Source of the DNA: an uncultured Sphingomonas sp.
GTDB taxonomy: Bacteria > Pseudomonadota > Alphaproteobacteria > Sphingomonadales > Sphingomonadaceae
NCBI GenBank assembly: GCA_934555855.1
Contig: CAKTFL010000059.1
Coordinates: 1-9,289, forward strand
Length of the DNA stretch: 9,289 nucleotides
Direction: 5' to 3'
Every line of letters begins with the position of its first letter. Positions within the stretch are counted from its first letter, which is position 1. The notes below the pieces were generated by a model that was not told the DNA's origin, ran no database searches, and saw only the letters and a program-made list of their open reading frames with translations. A program made the position numbers and the translations under genes. Below are positions 6,837 through 9,289 of the stretch, piece after piece.

Positions 6837-7526
6837 GTGCGCGCGCGCCGGCTTGCCGGCGCAGCGCTGGCGATCGTTCTGATCGCGCTGCTGACCGGGC
6901 TGGGCATCTGGCAGCTCGAACGGCTGGCGTGGAAACGGGCGCTGATCGCCCAGGTCGAGCAGCGGCTGTCCGCCCCGCCCGTGGCGGCACCGGGCCCTGC
7001 GCGTTGGGCCAGCATCGGTCCGTCCGACGCGTACAGCCGGGTGCGCGTCAGCGGTCGCTATCGGGCAGGTCAGGATATTCTCGTCCAGGCGGTCACCGAC
7101 CTTGGCGGCGGATACTGGTTGCTGACTCCGATCGAGACCGCATCCGGCTGGTCCGTGCTGGTCAATCGCGGCTTCGTGCCGACCGACGCGCGCAAGGCGC
7201 TGTCCCGGACGCCCGCCGAGCCCGTCACCGTTACCGGGTTGCTGCGTGTCACCGAGCCGGGTGGCGGGTTCCTGCGCCACAACGATCCGGCGACGGATCG
7301 CTGGTATTCGCGCGACGTCGCCGCGATCGCGGCCCGGCACGGCATCGCGACTGCCGCTCCCTATTTCATCGACGCCGACCGCAGCGGCGCGGGTTGGCCG
7401 CGCGGCGGCATGACGGTGGTCCGCTTCCCGAACAATCACCTGGTCTATGCCCTGACCTGGTTCGCGCTCGCCGGCCTGTTCGCCTTTCTGCTGCTCCGCG
7501 CGGTCAGGAAGGGCGGGGAGGGATGA
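6837..7526 (+). CDS. SURF1-family oxidase assembly protein
   Basis: This is a SURF1/Shy1-family membrane protein that helps assemble heme-copper oxidases; Paracoccus Surf1 proteins bind heme a and serve the aa3 or the ba3-type quinol oxidase. With the GTG at 6837 it has 229 residues, normal for bacterial SURF1. It has two membrane helices at the ends: helix 1 (about 5-26) runs into GIWQLERLAWK (23-33), and RFPNNHLVYALTWFALA (196-212) leads into helix 2. These are the two family signatures, and His201 is the position of the proposed heme-binding His. Between them lies a periplasmic domain with GGYWLLTP and VLVNRGFVP (107-115). It starts 2 nt after cyoD and its TGA overlaps the kinase ATG. The link to this quinol oxidase, rather than a cytochrome c oxidase elsewhere, is inferred from position. 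Confidence 0.93.
   Translation: MRARRLAGAALAIVLIALLTGLGIWQLERLAWKRALIAQVEQRLSAPPVAAPGPARWASIGPSDAYSRVRVSGRYRAGQDILVQAVTDLGGGYWLLTPIETASGWSVLVNRGFVPTDARKALSRTPAEPVTVTGLLRVTEPGGGFLRHNDPATDRWYSRDVAAIAARHGIATAAPYFIDADRSGAGWPRGGMTVVRFPNNHLVYALTWFALAGLFAFLLLRAVRKGGEG
7506..7509 (+). promoter_or_regulatory. Candidate ribosome binding site for the sensor kinase
   Basis: AGGA at 7506-7509 lies 13 bases before the ATG at 7523. A second purine run, GGGGAGGG at 7515-7522, abuts the ATG and is too close for ideal pairing. Together with the ATGA overlap this points to translation coupled to the SURF1 gene. Confidence 0.4.
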
Positions 7527-8797
7527 GCCGGCGCCCCGCCCCCGACGAGGCCACCGACCGCAACCTGTTGCTGCTGGCGCAGCTGCGATGGCTGGCGGTC
7601 GCGGGTCAGCTGGCGACGATCCTGGCGGCGATGCTGCTGCTCCGGATCTCGCTGCCGATCGTGCCGATGCTGGCGACGCTGGGGGTGCTGGCGCTGGTCA
7701 ACCTCGTCGCGCTGAGGGCACGGCGATACTGGGCGATCAGCGGCACCGCGCTGCTCGCGACGCTGCTGGTCGACGTGGCGTGCCTGACCGTTCAGCTGTA
7801 CCTCAGCGGTGGTGCGGCCAACCCGTTCGTGTCGCTCTACCTGCTCCAGGTAGTGCTGGGCGCGGTGCTGCTGGAGGCGTGGGCGAGCTGGCTGCTGGTG
7901 GCGGTCACCAGCGCCGCCTTCGCCGGACTCGCCGTGTTCGCCCGTCCGCTGGCGCTGCCGGAAGGGCTGCACAACGCGCTGTCGCCGCCCTTCGTCTTCG
8001 CATCCTGGTTCAACTACACGCTGGCGGCCGTGCTGCTGGTGATGTTCGTGACCCGCATCGCCCGCAACCTGCACGACCGCGATGCGCGGCTGGGCGCGCT
8101 GAGGGAAAGGGCGGCCGAGGAGGAACAGATCGTCCGCATGGGACTTCTGGCGAGTGGCGCGGCGCATGAGCTCGGCACGCCGCTGGCGTCGCTGTCGGTG
8201 GCCCTGGGCGACTGGCGCGCGGACCCCGCCATTCGGGCGGTGCCCGCCTTGGCCGAGGAGGTGGCCGACATGCAGGCCGAGGTCGCGCGGTGCAAGGAGA
8301 TCGTCGCCGGTATCCTGTTCGCGGCAGGCGCCGTCACCGGGGAGGCGCCGGGGCGGACCACCGTGCGCCGCCTGGTCGACGACATCGTCACGACCGCGAT
8401 CGCCCGCGAGCGGATCGCCGTCGCCGACCAGACCGGCCGCGACCTGCCGATCGTGGTCGACCGCGCGCTCGGCCAGTCGCTGCTCAACCTGCTCGACAAT
8501 GCGGCGGAGGCAGGCGCGGGGCACATCTCGGTCGCCATCGCGCTCGAGGGCGAGGACCTGTTGATAGCGGTGGCGGACGACGGGCGGGGCTTCCCGCCCG
8601 ACATGCTCGATCGCGTCGGCCAGCCTTATCTCAGCACGAAGGGCAGGCGCGGCGCCGGGCTGGGGCTGTTCCTAGCCAGCAACGTGCTGCGGACGCTGGG
8701 CGGCGCGCTGGACGCGCGCAATCGTCCGCGGGGCGGGGCGGAGGTCGAACTTCGCTTGCCGCTTGCCGCGCTCGCGCTGGCGGAGGACGAAGCGTGA
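7523..8797 (+). CDS. regB: RegB/PrrB/ActS-type redox sensor histidine kinase
   Basis: This membrane kinase senses the redox state of the quinone pool and phosphorylates a RegA-type regulator. The 424 residues start with about six hydrophobic helices (roughly 20-178). GGAANPF (96-102) is the GGxxNPF heptapeptide that forms the ubiquinone site in Rhodobacter RegB. The H-box is GAAHELGTPLASLSV with phospho-acceptor His215. Cys257 in EVARCKEIV matches the position of the redox-active Cys265 of R. capsulatus RegB. The ATPase domain shows the N-box LNLLDNAAEA (321-330), G1 DDGRGF (352-357) and G2 GAGLGLFLA (377-385). The frame is open further upstream to 6929, but that part is antiparallel to nothing and overlaps SURF1 in another frame, so I start at the ATG of the ATGA overlap. 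Proteobacterial names for this family differ (PrrB, ActS, RoxS). Confidence 0.94.
   Translation: MSRRPAPDEATDRNLLLLAQLRWLAVAGQLATILAAMLLLRISLPIVPMLATLGVLALVNLVALRARRYWAISGTALLATLLVDVACLTVQLYLSGGAANPFVSLYLLQVVLGAVLLEAWASWLLVAVTSAAFAGLAVFARPLALPEGLHNALSPPFVFASWFNYTLAAVLLVMFVTRIARNLHDRDARLGALRERAAEEEQIVRMGLLASGAAHELGTPLASLSVALGDWRADPAIRAVPALAEEVADMQAEVARCKEIVAGILFAAGAVTGEAPGRTTVRRLVDDIVTTAIARERIAVADQTGRDLPIVVDRALGQSLLNLLDNAAEAGAGHISVAIALEGEDLLIAVADDGRGFPPDMLDRVGQPYLSTKGRRGAGLGLFLASNVLRTLGGALDARNRPRGGAEVELRLPLAALALAEDEA
8782..8786 (+). promoter_or_regulatory. Ribosome binding site deciding the regA start
   Basis: GGAGG sits in the last codons of the kinase gene, seven bases before the GTG at 8794. 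It supports a GTG start that overlaps the kinase stop in a GTGA. No other start codon fits the N-terminus of the receiver domain. Confidence 0.7.
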
Positions 8798-9289
8798 GTG
8801 ACCGGCGCCTGCTGATCGTCGAGGACGATGCGGTACTCGCCAGGACGCTGGCGCGATCGTTCGAGCGGCGCGGCTATGGCGTGGAGGTGCTGAACGACCC
8901 CGACCGGCTGGAGACGACTGCCGCCGATTTCCACCCGACCCATGCCGTGATCGACCTTCGACTGGGAGGCGCGTCCGGGCTTTCCTGTATCGAGCGGCTG
9001 CATGGGCTCGACCCCGAGACGCTGATCGTGGTGCTGACCGGCTTCGCCAGCATCGCCACAGCGGTCGAGGCGATCAAGCTGGGCGCGACCAACTACCTGA
9101 CCAAGCCCGCCAATACCGACGATATCGAGGCGGCGTTCGCAGCCCGCACCGGCAAGGCGGACGTGGACCTGTCCACCCGCCCGACCAACATCCGGACGGT
9201 GGAATGGGAGCATATCCACCAGACGCTGGTGGAAACCGGCTTCAACATTTCGGAGGCAGCGCGCCGGTTGGGGATGCATCGCCGGACAC
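8794..9289 (+). CDS. regA: RegA/PrrA/ActR-type response regulator, 3' end cut off
   Basis: This is the DNA-binding partner of the kinase just before it; orthologs are global regulators of respiration, carbon and nitrogen fixation genes. The first 165 residues are visible; the family is about 180-185 long, so only some 20 residues are missing. The receiver domain shows the acidic pair Asp11/Asp12, phospho-acceptor Asp54 in VIDLRLGGASG, Thr82 in VVLTGFASIATAV and Lys104 in YLTKPAN. A short linker follows with only one Pro (Pro129), fewer than the Pro-rich linker I recall for Rhodobacter RegA. Then VEWEHIHQTL leads into the Fis-type helix-turn-helix NISEAARRLGMHRRT, a near match to RegA NVSETARRLNMHRRT. 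The GTG start overlaps the kinase TGA and has a strong ribosome binding site. Confidence 0.94.
   Translation, partial: MSDRRLLIVEDDAVLARTLARSFERRGYGVEVLNDPDRLETTAADFHPTHAVIDLRLGGASGLSCIERLHGLDPETLIVVLTGFASIATAVEAIKLGATNYLTKPANTDDIEAAFAARTGKADVDLSTRPTNIRTVEWEHIHQTLVETGFNISEAARRLGMHRRT

Noticed and set aside
6929..7522. N-terminal extension of the sensor kinase frame
   Set aside because: The 198 extra residues are an Arg-rich out-of-frame reading of the SURF1 gene. The ATG at 7523 in an ATGA overlap fits the family start.

Overview
The window is GC-rich, tightly packed bacterial DNA. It most likely comes from an alphaproteobacterium of the Sphingomonadales. That placement is an inference from three things: the alphaproteobacterial RegB/RegA-type pair, the cyo gene layout, and a sphingomonad-style intergenic repeat built on CCTGAGCTNGTCGAAG. 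There is no RNA gene, insertion sequence, CRISPR array or phage gene that I can support. No stretch longer than 300 bases lacks a gene; the largest gap is the 117-nt divergent region at 2565-2681.

Left part (1-2564), ordinary metabolic genes. The 3' end of an aldo/keto reductase gene reads in on the + strand and stops at 208. It converges on a YghU-type glutathione transferase gene on the - strand (1153 to 293). The 84-nt gap between them holds a long imperfect hairpin (about 225-265) that may end transcription from both sides. Upstream of yghU on the same strand, after a 79-nt gap, lies a 12-helix MFS transporter of the metabolite:H+ symporter type (2564 to 1233).

Right part (2682 to the end), a respiratory and redox-sensing operon. 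Seven + strand genes follow each other almost without gaps: cyoA, 11 nt, cyoB, 3 nt, cyoC, 4-nt overlap, cyoD, 2 nt, a SURF1-family gene, 4-nt overlap, a RegB/PrrB/ActS-type sensor kinase, 4-nt overlap, and a RegA/PrrA/ActR-type response regulator cut by the window end. CyoABCD form a heme-copper ubiquinol oxidase. CyoB keeps the heme and CuB ligands, the proton-channel residues and the quinol-site residues. CyoA lacks a CuA site, as expected for a quinol rather than cytochrome c oxidase. The SURF1 protein is probably the assembly or heme-insertion factor. RegB carries the quinone-binding heptapeptide GGxxNPF and the redox Cys known from Rhodobacter RegB.

How they may work together (inference): the oxidase drains the ubiquinol pool, and the kinase in the same transcript reads that pool and passes the signal to its regulator. 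This would tie oxidase production to a sensor of its own substrate. A perfect 19-bp palindrome (2629-2647) in front of cyoA is the best candidate operator for the operon and/or the divergent transporter gene. It does not look like a RegA site, so another regulator may act there. I see no wholly new system. The points most worth testing are the oxidase-SURF1-RegBA coupling, the heme type of the oxidase, and the unassigned palindrome.
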